A DNA stretch of 64,000 bases from Lentzea sp. NEAU-D7. GTDB lineage: Bacteria > Actinomycetota > Actinomycetes > Mycobacteriales > Pseudonocardiaceae. Under the pieces are notes generated by a model. It saw only the letters and a program-made list of their open reading frames with translations, was not told the origin of the DNA and ran no database searches. Below are positions 25,571 through 33,970 of this stretch, one piece after another; within the stretch, counting starts at the first letter, position 1, and every line of letters starts with the position of its first letter. The position numbers and the translations under genes were made by a program. The stretch spans positions 186,001 to 250,000 of the forward strand of contig NZ_JAPJDL010000004.1 of assembly GCF_026242055.1 (NCBI RefSeq), given 5' to 3'.

Positions 25571-26632
25571 ATGCGTGCTATCACGGTCATACCGAAGCAA
25601 CAGGACACCCTGGAACTGACCGACGTGCCAGATCCGGAACCAGTCGGCGGTGAGCTGCTGGTGCAAGGACTGGCCGTGGGCGTGTGCGGGACCGACAAGG
25701 AGATCGTCCGCGGCGAGTACGGCTGGTCACCACCGCAGCGCGAGCGCCTCGTCATCGGGCACGAGTCGCTGGGCCGCGTCCTCACGGCCGGGCCGGACAC
25801 CGGATTCTCAGCGGGTGATCTGCTGGTGGGTGTCGTCCGCCGTCCCGACCCGATCCCCTGTGGAGCATGTGCCCACGATGAGTTCGACATGTGCCGCAAC
25901 GGCAAGTACACCGAACGCGGCATCAAGGAGCTAGACGGGTATGCGAGCGAACTGTGGTGCGTGGAAGCCGACTACGCCGTGAAGATCGATCCCGCGCTGG
26001 AACAGGTCGGCGTTCTCATGGAGCCCACCTCCGTCGTGGCCAAGGCCTGGGAGCAGATCCGTCGTGTCGGTGAGCGCGCCTGGTTCGAACCACGACGTGC
26101 CCTGATCACCGGAGCCGGTCCGATCGGGCTGCTCGCCGCGTTGCTCGGCATCCAACAAGGCCTCGACGTGCACGTGCTCGATCGCGTGACCGACGGGCCG
26201 AAGCCCGATCTGGTGCGCAAGCTGGGAGCGACCTACCACCACGAGGACGCCGCGACGGTGGCCGCTCGTGTTCATCCCGACGTGGTGGTCGAGGCGACCG
26301 GCGCCGGCACCGTCGTCTTCGACGTGCTCGCCAACACCGCCGCCTACGGGATCGTGTGCCTGACCGGGGTCTCGTCCGTCGGACGTCCGATACGGCTCGA
26401 CGCGGCGGCGATCAACCGCGAGCTCGTTCTCGAGAACGACGCCGTGATCGGGTCGGTCAACGCCAACCTGCGGCACTACCGGCAGGCCGCTGACGCACTG
26501 GCGTCCGCCGACGAGACCTGGCTCGACTCCCTGATCACCCGCAGAGTGCCGCTGACCCGCTACGCCGATGCGTTCGAGTCCGGTCCTGAGGACGTCAAGG
26601 TCGTCATCGAGCTGAACGGAGCCGGCTCGTGA
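25571..26632 (+). CDS. glucose 1-dehydrogenase-type medium-chain dehydrogenase
   Basis: The product has 353 residues from ATG 25571 (GTG 25556 adds five). It resembles archaeal-type glucose dehydrogenases rather than ordinary alcohol dehydrogenases. Visible features: catalytic zinc Cys in VGVCGTDKEI, GHESLGRV, a lobe-zinc loop CGACAHDEFDMC, a Glu in VLMEPTSVVAKAWEQI, and the nucleotide motif ITGAGPIGLLAALLG. The expected reaction is oxidation of D-glucose or a related aldose to the lactone with NAD(P)+. The GTGA overlap with the GH15 gene suggests that glucose released by a glycosidase is oxidised by this enzyme, which is inference from context. Confidence 0.85.
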   Translation: MRAITVIPKQQDTLELTDVPDPEPVGGELLVQGLAVGVCGTDKEIVRGEYGWSPPQRERLVIGHESLGRVLTAGPDTGFSAGDLLVGVVRRPDPIPCGACAHDEFDMCRNGKYTERGIKELDGYASELWCVEADYAVKIDPALEQVGVLMEPTSVVAKAWEQIRRVGERAWFEPRRALITGAGPIGLLAALLGIQQGLDVHVLDRVTDGPKPDLVRKLGATYHHEDAATVAARVHPDVVVEATGAGTVVFDVLANTAAYGIVCLTGVSSVGRPIRLDAAAINRELVLENDAVIGSVNANLRHYRQAADALASADETWLDSLITRRVPLTRYADAFESGPEDVKVVIELNGAGS

Positions 26633-28431
26633 CCGCCACGCCGATCGAGGACTACGCGCTCCTGGGCGACCTGCAGACAGCGGCTCTGGTCGACCGGCGC
26701 GGCAGCATTGACTGGCTGTGCCTGCCGCGGTTCGACTCACCCGCCTGCTTCGCCGCCCTGCTCGACGACGCGGACGCTGGCCGGTGGTTGCTGGCGCCGG
26801 CGAACGGGACGCCGTGCACCCGTCGCCGCTACCGGGACGAAACACTGGTTCTCGAGACCGAGTGGGAGACACCGGACGGGACCGTGCGGGTGATCGACTT
26901 CATGCCGCCGCGCGGCGAGGCCGCGGACGTGGTGCGCATCGTGGAGGGGATCTCCGGCTCCGTGCCGATGCGCATGGACCTGCGGCTGCGGTTCGACTAC
27001 GGCAACGTCGCGCCCTGGGTGCGCCGCCACGACGGTCAGCTCGTCGCGATCGCCGGGCCGGACGCGGTGTGGCTGCACACGCCGGTCACCCTCGACGAGA
27101 CCGGCTCAGGTGCCGAGTTCACCGTACGCGCAGGTCAGCGGATTCCGTTCGTGCTCACCTACGCGCCTTCCCACTGCCCGACACCGCAGGTCGTGGACGC
27201 GGAGCAGGCCCTGCGTGACACCGAACGACACTGGCGCGCCTGGATCAGCGGCTGCCGGTACGAGGGCCGCTGGGATCGCGAAGTGCGCCGCTCGCTGATC
27301 TTGCTGAAGGCGCTGACCTATGCCCCGACGGGCGGAATAGTCGCCGCGGCCACCACGTCACTTCCGGAGGAACTGGGCGGCACGCGCAACTGGGACTACC
27401 GCTACTGCTGGCTGCGCGACGCGACCTTCACCCTGCAGGCGCTGCTCGGTACCGGCTTCGTGGAAGAGGCGCGTGCGTGGCGGGAATGGCTCGTCCGGGC
27501 AGTCGCGGGGGACCCGGCGAAACTCCAGATCATGTACAGCGTCGACGGCGCGCGGAGGTTGCCGGAACAGGAATTGCCGTGGTTGTCCGGCTACGCGGAG
27601 TCGGTACCTGTGCGCATCGGCAACGCCGCGGCGGATCAACTCCAGCTCGACGTCTGGGGTGAGGTCCTGGAAGGCCTGCACCTCGCCCGGCAGTCGGGGA
27701 TCGCGGTCATGGACACGGCCTGGGACGTCCAACGCGCGCTGCTCGACTACCTCGAAGGGCACTGGGCCGAACCGGACAACGGCCTGTGGGAGGTCCGCGG
27801 ACCGCGCAGGCACTTCGTGCACTCCAAGGTGATGGCGTGGGTCGGGCTGGACCGCGCCGTGCACACCGTCGAACACCACGGCCTCGACGGACCAGCCGAC
27901 CGCTGGCGCCACGTGCGGGACACCATCCACCGCGAGGTGTGCGAGCACGGCTACGACGCGGAACAAGGCACGTTCACCCAGTACTACGGCTCACGAGCGG
28001 TCGACGCAGCCTTGCTTCTCCTGCCCCGCGTCGGATTCCTGCCCTGGCACGATCCGCGTGTCCGCGGCACCGTCGACGCTGTTCAACGGCAGCTCTCCGA
28101 GGACGGGCTCATCCTCCGGTACCGCACGGAGGTCGAAGGCCGAGTCGACGGGTTGCCCGGCTCGGAGGGCGTATTCGTGGCGTGCAGCTTCTGGCTCGCT
28201 GACGCGTTGTGCGGCATCGGACGCGTGGAGGAAGCCGAAGCGCTGTTCCGGCGATTGCTCGACCTGCGCAACGACGTCGGGCTGCTCAGCGAGGAGTACG
28301 ACGTCGCCACCGGACGGCACCTCGGCAACACACCACAGGCGTTCAGCCTCGTCGGCCTCGTCAACACCGCTCGCAGCCTGTCTGGAGGGCCGACGACGAC
28401 CTCGGCACCGGCCGACGCCAGGGGTCGATGA
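26629..28431 (+). CDS. glycoside hydrolase family 15 protein
   Basis: The 600-residue enzyme begins EDYALLGDLQTAALVDRRGS, with IDWLCLPRFDSPACF, the standard start of actinobacterial GH15 proteins. The (alpha/alpha)6 catalytic barrel has RNWDYRYCWLRDATFTLQAL near residue 250 and, near 500, DGLPGSEGVFVACSFWLADA, whose EG is the likely catalytic base region. Characterised members are glucoamylases or trehalases; mycobacterial relatives cleave trehalose. There is no signal peptide, so the enzyme is cytoplasmic, which favours trehalose or maltodextrin. It is the last gene of the POT/dehydrogenase/GH15 operon. A C-terminal fragment of a second copy lies at 40281-40458. Confidence 0.92.
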   Translation: MTATPIEDYALLGDLQTAALVDRRGSIDWLCLPRFDSPACFAALLDDADAGRWLLAPANGTPCTRRRYRDETLVLETEWETPDGTVRVIDFMPPRGEAADVVRIVEGISGSVPMRMDLRLRFDYGNVAPWVRRHDGQLVAIAGPDAVWLHTPVTLDETGSGAEFTVRAGQRIPFVLTYAPSHCPTPQVVDAEQALRDTERHWRAWISGCRYEGRWDREVRRSLILLKALTYAPTGGIVAAATTSLPEELGGTRNWDYRYCWLRDATFTLQALLGTGFVEEARAWREWLVRAVAGDPAKLQIMYSVDGARRLPEQELPWLSGYAESVPVRIGNAAADQLQLDVWGEVLEGLHLARQSGIAVMDTAWDVQRALLDYLEGHWAEPDNGLWEVRGPRRHFVHSKVMAWVGLDRAVHTVEHHGLDGPADRWRHVRDTIHREVCEHGYDAEQGTFTQYYGSRAVDAALLLLPRVGFLPWHDPRVRGTVDAVQRQLSEDGLILRYRTEVEGRVDGLPGSEGVFVACSFWLADALCGIGRVEEAEALFRRLLDLRNDVGLLSEEYDVATGRHLGNTPQAFSLVGLVNTARSLSGGPTTTSAPADARGR

Positions 28432-28439
28432 GGTTCGGT

Positions 28440-28457
28440 GAGCTGACCAGACAGCTC
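28440..28457. terminator. possible hairpin between convergent genes
   Basis: GAGCTG and CAGCTC are separated by six bases, nine bases after the GH15 stop and before the convergent AGCS symporter end. No T-tract. Confidence 0.3.
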
Positions 28458-28501
28458 GGAGTGCAGGGCCAGGAAGGAGAGTCCGCGGACATTCCACGTG
28501 A

Positions 28502-30097
28502 TCAGGAGCTGACGTTCTCACTCTTCCGGACCTCGCCGGAATCGATCTTGTTTCGGAAACTCCTCAACTCCTGCTTCACCACCGGCGCCAGCAGGTACAG
28601 GCCGATGATGTTGAACAGGGCGAGCAGGAACAGCACGGCGTCGGCGAAGCTGAGCACGCTGCCCAGGGTCAGCACCGACCCGGCGACGATGAACAGGCAG
28701 AAGATCAACTGGTAGAGACGTTCGCTGCCCCGTGACTTGCCGAACAGGTAGGTCCACGCCTTCTGTCCGTAGTACGCCCAGGTGATCAGTGTGGACAGGG
28801 CGAACAGAGCGACCGCCACGGTGAGCACGTAGGGGAACCAGGGCAGCACGGTCTCGAAGGACTGCGAGGTCACGGTGACCCCGTCCGGAATGTCACCGCC
28901 GGCGAACACGCTGGCCTGAGCGTCGGTCCAGAACTGGGTCTTGGCGATGACGATAGTCAACGCGGTCATGGTGCAGATGACGACGGTGTCGATGAACGGC
29001 TCGAGCAGAGCGACGTAGCCCTCGGTGACCGGGTTCCTGGTCTTGACCGCCGAGTGCGCGATCGGCGCGGACCCGAGGCCCGCCTCGTTGGAGAACGCCG
29101 CTCGCTGGAAGCCGACGATCAGCGCGCCGACAGCGCCGCCCACCACGCCCTCCGGTGAGAAGGCGCCGGAGACGATGGCGCCGACCGCGGCGGGCACTCC
29201 GGAGATGTTGACGCCAATGACGATCAGGCAGGCCGCGACGTAGACGATGGCCATCGACGGGACCAGCTTGCTGGTCACCCTGCCGATGGACTTGATCCCG
29301 CCAATGATCACAGAACCGACCACGAGGGCGAGCACGACACCGAAGATCAGGGCGGCACCGTCACTGCCGAGGAGGCCGTTGTCCCCTCCGGTGACATCGC
29401 GCAACTGGGCGAAGGTCTGGTTCGCCTGGAACATGTTGCCACCGGAAATGGCGAAGAACAGGATCATCACCGCCGCCAGCACTGCGAGGACCCTGCCGAC
29501 GGCCTTGCCCCGGCTGCCGAACCGCTCCGCGATCCCCTTGCGCAGGTAGTGCATGGGGCCGCCGGAGACCGTGCCGTCCTCGTGCATTTCTCGGTACCGC
29601 ACACCGAGCGTGCACTCGACGAACTTGGTGCACATGCCCAGGAGCCCTGCGACGATCATCCAGAACGTGGCACCCGCGCCACCGATGGTCACCGCGACGC
29701 CCACACCCGCGATGTTGCCGAGACCGACCGTGCCGGACACCGCCGAACTGAGCGCCTGGAAGTGCGTGATCTCGCCGGGATCGTCCTTCTTGCTGTACTT
29801 CCCGCGCACCAGGTCCAGCGCCATCTTGAACCCGCGGAACTGGATGAATCCGAAGTAGACGCTGAAGATGGTCGCGGCGGTGACCAGCCAGGCGACGATC
29901 CACGGGAACTCCAGGCCGAACACGGAAATCTCTGCGAAGACGAACGCGGACAGTGCCTGGGACACCGGATCGAAGACGCTGTTGATCCAGTTCTCGACGG
30001 CGCCGAGAGTCCCGCTCTCCGTGGCGAGCACGTTCGCGGCGATGAGTCCGTTGTGGTCGGCGCCGATGATTACGGCGTCCGCGGTTTCCACGGTCAT
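28502..30097 (-). CDS. AGCS family alanine/glycine:cation symporter, chimeric N-terminus
   Basis: This 531-residue transporter has eleven or so helices. AGCS hallmarks are GFIQFRGFKMALDLVRGK, the ion-site region SGTVGLGNIAGVGVAV, GGPMHYL and NEAGLGSAPIAHS. These carriers import alanine or glycine with Na+ or H+. The first 26 residues are foreign: MTVETADAVIIGADHNGLIA with AANVLA is the FAD-binding start of phytoene-desaturase-like oxidoreductases (usually VIGAGHNGLVAANLLA). Native AGCS sequence begins about LGAVENWINSVFDPV. ATG 30097 has AAAGGA five bases upstream and no later start has a ribosome site, so the relic is probably translated. It overlaps the upstream small membrane gene (ATGA). 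Confidence 0.88.
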   Translation of the reverse strand: MTVETADAVIIGADHNGLIAANVLATESGTLGAVENWINSVFDPVSQALSAFVFAEISVFGLEFPWIVAWLVTAATIFSVYFGFIQFRGFKMALDLVRGKYSKKDDPGEITHFQALSSAVSGTVGLGNIAGVGVAVTIGGAGATFWMIVAGLLGMCTKFVECTLGVRYREMHEDGTVSGGPMHYLRKGIAERFGSRGKAVGRVLAVLAAVMILFFAISGGNMFQANQTFAQLRDVTGGDNGLLGSDGAALIFGVVLALVVGSVIIGGIKSIGRVTSKLVPSMAIVYVAACLIVIGVNISGVPAAVGAIVSGAFSPEGVVGGAVGALIVGFQRAAFSNEAGLGSAPIAHSAVKTRNPVTEGYVALLEPFIDTVVICTMTALTIVIAKTQFWTDAQASVFAGGDIPDGVTVTSQSFETVLPWFPYVLTVAVALFALSTLITWAYYGQKAWTYLFGKSRGSERLYQLIFCLFIVAGSVLTLGSVLSFADAVLFLLALFNIIGLYLLAPVVKQELRSFRNKIDSGEVRKSENVSS

Positions 30098-30423
30098 GAG
30101 CGGTCCTTTCGGCTTTTCCTGCGCAGAAGCAACGTGCCAATGCCAATCAACCCGACCTTGCGCACGACCGACGTCAGCCGGTCCTCCAGCGGTCCGCCTG
30201 GACAGGGTGACGGGTGCAGCCAGGCGCGGTACCGCCGGACTAGGGAGACGGTGACCCCGATGAGCACGGCAGCCAGTGCCGCGCTCACAAGCGGTATGTA
30301 GGTGCTGCTGAATTCGCGGAAGATCGCGGTGAGCAGCAGGCCGGCGAGGAAGGTGGCGCTGAGGACGCCGGCGAGGACCTTCCACCAGTAGAGCCGGTCG
30401 TCCTGACGTCGATGATCCTGCAC
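30094..30423 (-). CDS. small membrane protein between ctaD and symporter
   Basis: The 109-residue product starts with a basic stretch (QDHRRQDDRLYWW), has two helices (VLAGVLSATFLAGLLLTAIF and IPLVSAALAAVLIGVTVSLV), and then a basic tail with a third weakly hydrophobic segment (VGLIGIGTLLLRRKSRK). GTG 30423 follows GAGGCGGAG. It lies ten bases downstream of ctaD and overlaps the symporter start, so it belongs to this leftward operon. The function is unknown. Confidence 0.65.
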   Translation of the reverse strand: MQDHRRQDDRLYWWKVLAGVLSATFLAGLLLTAIFREFSSTYIPLVSAALAAVLIGVTVSLVRRYRAWLHPSPCPGGPLEDRLTSVVRKVGLIGIGTLLLRRKSRKDRS

Positions 30424-30433
30424 GGTCTCCGCC

Positions 30434-32611
30434 TCACTTCCTGGTTTCCTGCGCCTGTTCGTCGCTCCACGGATTGGCGAGCTGTCCGCCGACGCTGAAC
30501 AGTCCGCCGAAGAACAGCACGACGGCGATGCCGAGGTGCAGGAAGCTGTCTGAGTGGTCGAGCCCGAGGAAACCCGTGGGTGACGCGGTGGCGGTACTGC
30601 CGAAGACGAACAGGCAGAGGTTGACGACGGCACCCAGGAACGCGAACATGATCAACGACACCCGCCACCAGGCAGACACCAACGCCGTGACGGCGAGCGA
30701 AGCGAGCACCAGGGCGTGGCCGGCGCTGATCTCCCACCACAGCGCGCGGGGTCCGCTGACAGCCGGCACGGCCGCGCTGACTGCGGCGCCCAGGACGAAG
30801 ACGCGTGCGATGAGCTCACGACGGTCGCGGCCCATGTGGGCGGGCGCCGTGTCGTTCTTCTTCGTGCGCTCAAGTGCTTCGTCGGTGTGGAGGCCCTCGT
30901 GCTCGTGCTGGCCTCTGCTCTTGCGGCCGCCTGATCCGCCGATCGTGTGCTGACGCATCTGCCGGGCCGCCTTGGGGTGGTGCAGTTCGAAAGCTGGCCG
31001 TTCGGATCGGATGCGCGGCAGTTGGTAGAAGTTGTGGCGAGGCGGTGGCGAGGTGGTGGCCCATTCGAGCGAGTTGCCGAAGCCCCAAGGGTCATCGGCA
31101 GTGACGCGTTCGCCGTACCTTCTGCTGCGCAGAGCGTTCCAGATGAACACCAGAGTGGAGGCCCCGAGCAGGAACGCCCCGATGGAGGACACGAGGTTCA
31201 TACCGGTGAACCCGTCAGTGGGCAGGTAGTCGGCGTAGCGGCGGGGCATGCCGGCGTTCCCGAGCCAGTGGTGCACGAGGAACGTGGTGTGGAAGCCGAT
31301 GAACGTCGTCCAGAAGTGCCACTTCGCGAGGCCCTCGTGGAGCATGCGGCCGGTCATCTTCGGCCACCAGAAGTACAGGCCTGCGAAGGTGGCGAAGACG
31401 ATCGTGCCGAACAGCACGTAGTGGAAGTGGGCGACCACGAAGTACGTGTCGGTGACGTGGAAGTCCAGCGGTGGCGACGCGAGGATCACGCCGGACAGAC
31501 CACCGAACAGGAACGTGACGAGGAACCCGACCGCCCACAGCATCGGCGCTTCGAAGGTGAGGGTGCCGCGCCACATCGTGCCGATCCAGTTGACGAACTT
31601 GATACCGGTGGGCACGGCGATGAGGAACGAGGTGAAGGAGAAGAACGCGAGCAGCACCGCGCCGGTGGCGAACATGTGGTGTGCCCATACGGCAGCAGAC
31701 AGCAGCGTGATGGTGATGGTGGCGAACACCAGTCCGCGATAGCCGAACACGGGTTTTCGGCTGAAGACGGGCAGGATCTCGGTGACGATGCCGAAGTAGG
31801 GCAGCGCGACGATGTAGACCTCGGGATGGCCGAAGAACCAGAACAGGTGCTGCCAGAGGATCGCACCGCCGTTGGCCGGGTCGAACACGTGTGCCCCGAG
31901 GTGCCGGTCCGCGAGCAAGCCGAACATCGCGGCGGTCAGCACGGGAAAGGCCAGCAGGATCAGGATGCTGGTGAACAGGATGTTCCAGGTGAAGATGGGC
32001 ATCCGCCACATGGTCATGCCGGGTCCGCGCAGGCAGATCACCGTGGTGATCATGTTGACCGCGCCGAGGATCGTGCCCAGGCCGCTGAGGATGAGACCGG
32101 TGGCCCACAGGTCCGCGCCGACACCTGGCGAGTGCGTCGCGAGGCTCAGCGGGGTGTAACCCGTCCAGCCGAAGTCGGCGGTGCCACCTGGGGTGAGGAA
32201 GCCGCTGAGCACGATGAGCCCGCCGAACAGGAACAGCCAGTAGGACAAGGCGTTGAGGCGGGGGAAAGCCACGTCGGGAGAGCCGATCTGCAGCGGCAAC
32301 ACGAAGTTGGCGAAGCCGAACACGTTAGGGGTGGCGTAGAGCAGCAGCATCAGCGTGCCGTGGGCGGTGAAGAGCTGGTTGTACTGCTCGTTGGACAGGA
32401 ACTGCAGGCCGGGTGCCGCCAGTTCGACGCGCATGAACAGCGCCATCACGCCGCCGATGACGAAGAACCCGAACGAGGTCGCCAGGTACAGCAGGCCGAT
32501 CTGCTTGTGGTCGGTGGTGCGCAGTAGGTCCAGGAACCGCGAGCGAGGTTCGTGGCGGAGATCGGAGGACTGCTGTGCGGACGATGCCGTGCGGGTGGGG
32601 GACTGGGTCAA
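30434..32611 (-). CDS. ctaD: cytochrome c oxidase subunit I fused to DUF4383-like domain
   Basis: The product has 725 residues, against about 570-590 for normal actinobacterial CtaD. Residues 1-560 hold the full haem-copper oxidase core: TAHGT (haem a ligand), WFFGHPEVY (CuB His and Tyr), WAHHMFATG (two CuB His) and [11 protein letters not shown] (haem ligands), then [20 protein letters not shown], the usual end. The frame continues through a Gly/His/Lys linker into a four-helix module (about 600-715: [19 protein letters not shown] to [15 protein letters not shown]) like DUF4383. Either a stop was lost between two genes or this is a real fusion. TTG 32611 has GGAG six bases upstream; GTG codons at 32626 and 32641 are alternatives. 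Confidence 0.9.
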   Translation of the reverse strand: MTQSPTRTASSAQQSSDLRHEPRSRFLDLLRTTDHKQIGLLYLATSFGFFVIGGVMALFMRVELAAPGLQFLSNEQYNQLFTAHGTLMLLLYATPNVFGFANFVLPLQIGSPDVAFPRLNALSYWLFLFGGLIVLSGFLTPGGTADFGWTGYTPLSLATHSPGVGADLWATGLILSGLGTILGAVNMITTVICLRGPGMTMWRMPIFTWNILFTSILILLAFPVLTAAMFGLLADRHLGAHVFDPANGGAILWQHLFWFFGHPEVYIVALPYFGIVTEILPVFSRKPVFGYRGLVFATITITLLSAAVWAHHMFATGAVLLAFFSFTSFLIAVPTGIKFVNWIGTMWRGTLTFEAPMLWAVGFLVTFLFGGLSGVILASPPLDFHVTDTYFVVAHFHYVLFGTIVFATFAGLYFWWPKMTGRMLHEGLAKWHFWTTFIGFHTTFLVHHWLGNAGMPRRYADYLPTDGFTGMNLVSSIGAFLLGASTLVFIWNALRSRRYGERVTADDPWGFGNSLEWATTSPPPRHNFYQLPRIRSERPAFELHHPKAARQMRQHTIGGSGGRKSRGQHEHEGLHTDEALERTKKNDTAPAHMGRDRRELIARVFVLGAAVSAAVPAVSGPRALWWEISAGHALVLASLAVTALVSAWWRVSLIMFAFLGAVVNLCLFVFGSTATASPTGFLGLDHSDSFLHLGIAVVLFFGGLFSVGGQLANPWSDEQAQETRK

Positions 32612-32639
32612 GGTGCGCTCCACTCCGCTCGTTCGCACT

Positions 32640-33175
32640 GCGTACTTCGGATCTTCAGCGGAGTCGACTCCGGTGTGGAAGATTCCGAACCACGCGCAGG
32701 CCGAGCCGGCGAGCGATGCCAGCCCTCCCAGCGCGTCGCCGATACCGAGATGCTTGCCCAGCGACGGCAGGTGGCGGGTGATGACCACCGGATCGGGTGG
32801 CGGTCCGTAGACCACGGGTTCGTCCAACAGCAGGAAGAACCCCCGCATCGCCTGCACCGTCGTCGGGGTCGTGGCCGTACAGGCGGGCATCCGTGGTGCC
32901 CGCGTCGTTGAGCTGCGCTACCCGCTTGGCCGCGCGCTCGCAGCTCGTCGAGTTCACCGAACTGGATGGAGTCGGTGGGCAGGTCTTCGCGAAGGCGGGC
33001 TCCTGGCTGGCGCCGAGCCGGTCGTAGCACACCGTGCACTGCCACACGCGGCCGTCATCCCTGCGCTGGCACGCCCTGATGACGGTGAAGATCCCGTAGC
33101 GCGAAGCCAGATCTTCGTAGCGACCGTCGTACGACGGTCGCCGCTCTTCAGAAGGTCCACCAGGTTAAAGTCCAT
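32640..33175 (-). pseudogene. ferredoxin-type 4Fe-4S subunit, multiply frameshifted
   Basis: Pieces in successive frames rebuild the C-terminal half of the Fe-S subunit found with formate-dehydrogenase-like and NrfD proteins. FNLVDLL starts near 33170; then RYEDLASRYGIFTVIRACQR; RVWQCTVCYDRLGASQEPAF with [38 protein letters not shown]; and [19 protein letters not shown]. Frame changes are needed near 33128, 32990, 32940 and 32860. The N-terminal cysteine clusters are missing. Four lesions rule out a single sequencing slip. The last fragment is in the same frame as ctaD and runs into it. Partner subunits are not present. Confidence 0.72.
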
Positions 33176-33277
33176 GACTCTCACGCCCCCGTTCCGGTCT
33201 GCTCCGTGGTGCCATACCGCCGCTGGTAGGACTGCACCAGGTTGACCCGCCCAGACCGCGTGGGCCGAATCCGGTGA

Positions 33278-33508
33278 TCAGTACACAGAAGCTTTCCTCG
33301 CGGTGCTCAGGTTCCCCAGCCTGTGCCGGGCGAGCTGATGCAGCATCTCGCTCAGCGCCTCGGGAACGATCTGTCCTTCCAGGTCCTGCCGCGCGTTGAG
33401 CACGGTCTTCGAGACGACGGGCCGTGCAAGTACACCGCTGAACTCTGCGGCCAACCCGTTCGTCACCTCCATCACGTGCCGGTCTGACTGTTCGACCTCG
33501 ACAGTCAT
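33278..33508 (-). CDS. three-helix bundle protein (ArsC-linked dimerisation-type domain)
   Basis: The product has 76 residues from ATG 33508, which follows GGAGGAG by four to five bases. The pattern (VMEVTNGLAAEFSGVLAR, VVSKTVLNARQDLEGQIVP and EALSEMLHQLARHRL) resembles the three-helix dimerisation domain often found at the N-terminus of actinobacterial low-molecular-weight phosphatase or arsenate reductase proteins, here as a stand-alone protein. This assignment is by pattern and moderately secure. The promoter carries the CAACNTTTGC box at 33596-33606 and the UUCG hairpin at 33620-33643. Confidence 0.65.
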   Translation of the reverse strand: MTVEVEQSDRHVMEVTNGLAAEFSGVLARPVVSKTVLNARQDLEGQIVPEALSEMLHQLARHRLGNLSTARKASVY

Positions 33509-33595
33509 CTTCTCCTCCTCACTTGGCTTCACCTCCATCCTGAACGAGCTGCCGGGCGCGGGACCTGACGAGTCGATGACGAATCCATGCTGTTG

Positions 33596-33606
33596 GCAAC
33601 TTTTGC
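33596..33606 (-). promoter_or_regulatory. GCAA-N3-TTGC box before three-helix gene
   Basis: GCAACTTTTGC is a palindrome with a three-base centre, 88 bases upstream of the ATG at 33508. It matches the motif shared by five other leftward promoters. Confidence 0.45.
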
Positions 33607-33619
33607 CTGTTCGAAAGGA

Positions 33620-33643
33620 CCGAAAGGACTTCGGTCCTTTCGG
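33620..33643. promoter_or_regulatory. 10-bp stem with TTCG loop / DosR-like palindrome
   Basis: CCGAAAGGAC and GTCCTTTCGG are perfect inverted repeats around TTCG, an unusually stable RNA tetraloop. As DNA, AGGACTTCGGTCCT also resembles the DosR/DevR box GGGACTTNNGTCCC. It could be the qcrAB terminator or an operator for the three-helix gene; the position, 112-135 bases upstream of that start, allows both. Confidence 0.45.
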
Positions 33644-33970
33644 TGCGGGACGACCACGACTTGGTCTCCCGTCTCGGGGCAGACAAAAGAACGGATGACA
33701 CCGCGAGGTTCAGAGCCGGAAGTACTGCTTGTTCGGCACGGTTTCAGCAGTGCCCTGGTGGGTACCGCACCGCCACGGTGGCCTTGGCCGCCAGAGATGG
33801 GGAACCCGCGCCACCTGGACCTGCAGCAGGTTCGAGTACTGGTTTGCGGACGGGTGCGTCGTCTGCCCGTCCGGTAGCCAATGCTCCCGCGCAGAGGAGC
33901 TCACCCCGGTGTGTCACGCGGCTGTGGTCGGTCGAGCGGTCGAAGCGGCGGCCTTGGGAGCTCTTCGGCG

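Larger units (their letters stand above)
33509..33970. other. non-coding gap with two palindromic signals
   Basis: It lies between qcrB and the three-helix gene. It contains the box at 33596-33606 and the hairpin at 33620-33643. The 300 bases next to qcrB show no supported gene. Confidence 0.5.

Noticed and set aside
30947-32527. A 526-codon open frame on the plus strand opposite ctaD
   Set aside because: It is a high-GC shadow of ctaD: very rich in Glu, Gly, Val and Asp, with no family motif, while the minus strand carries all oxidase motifs.
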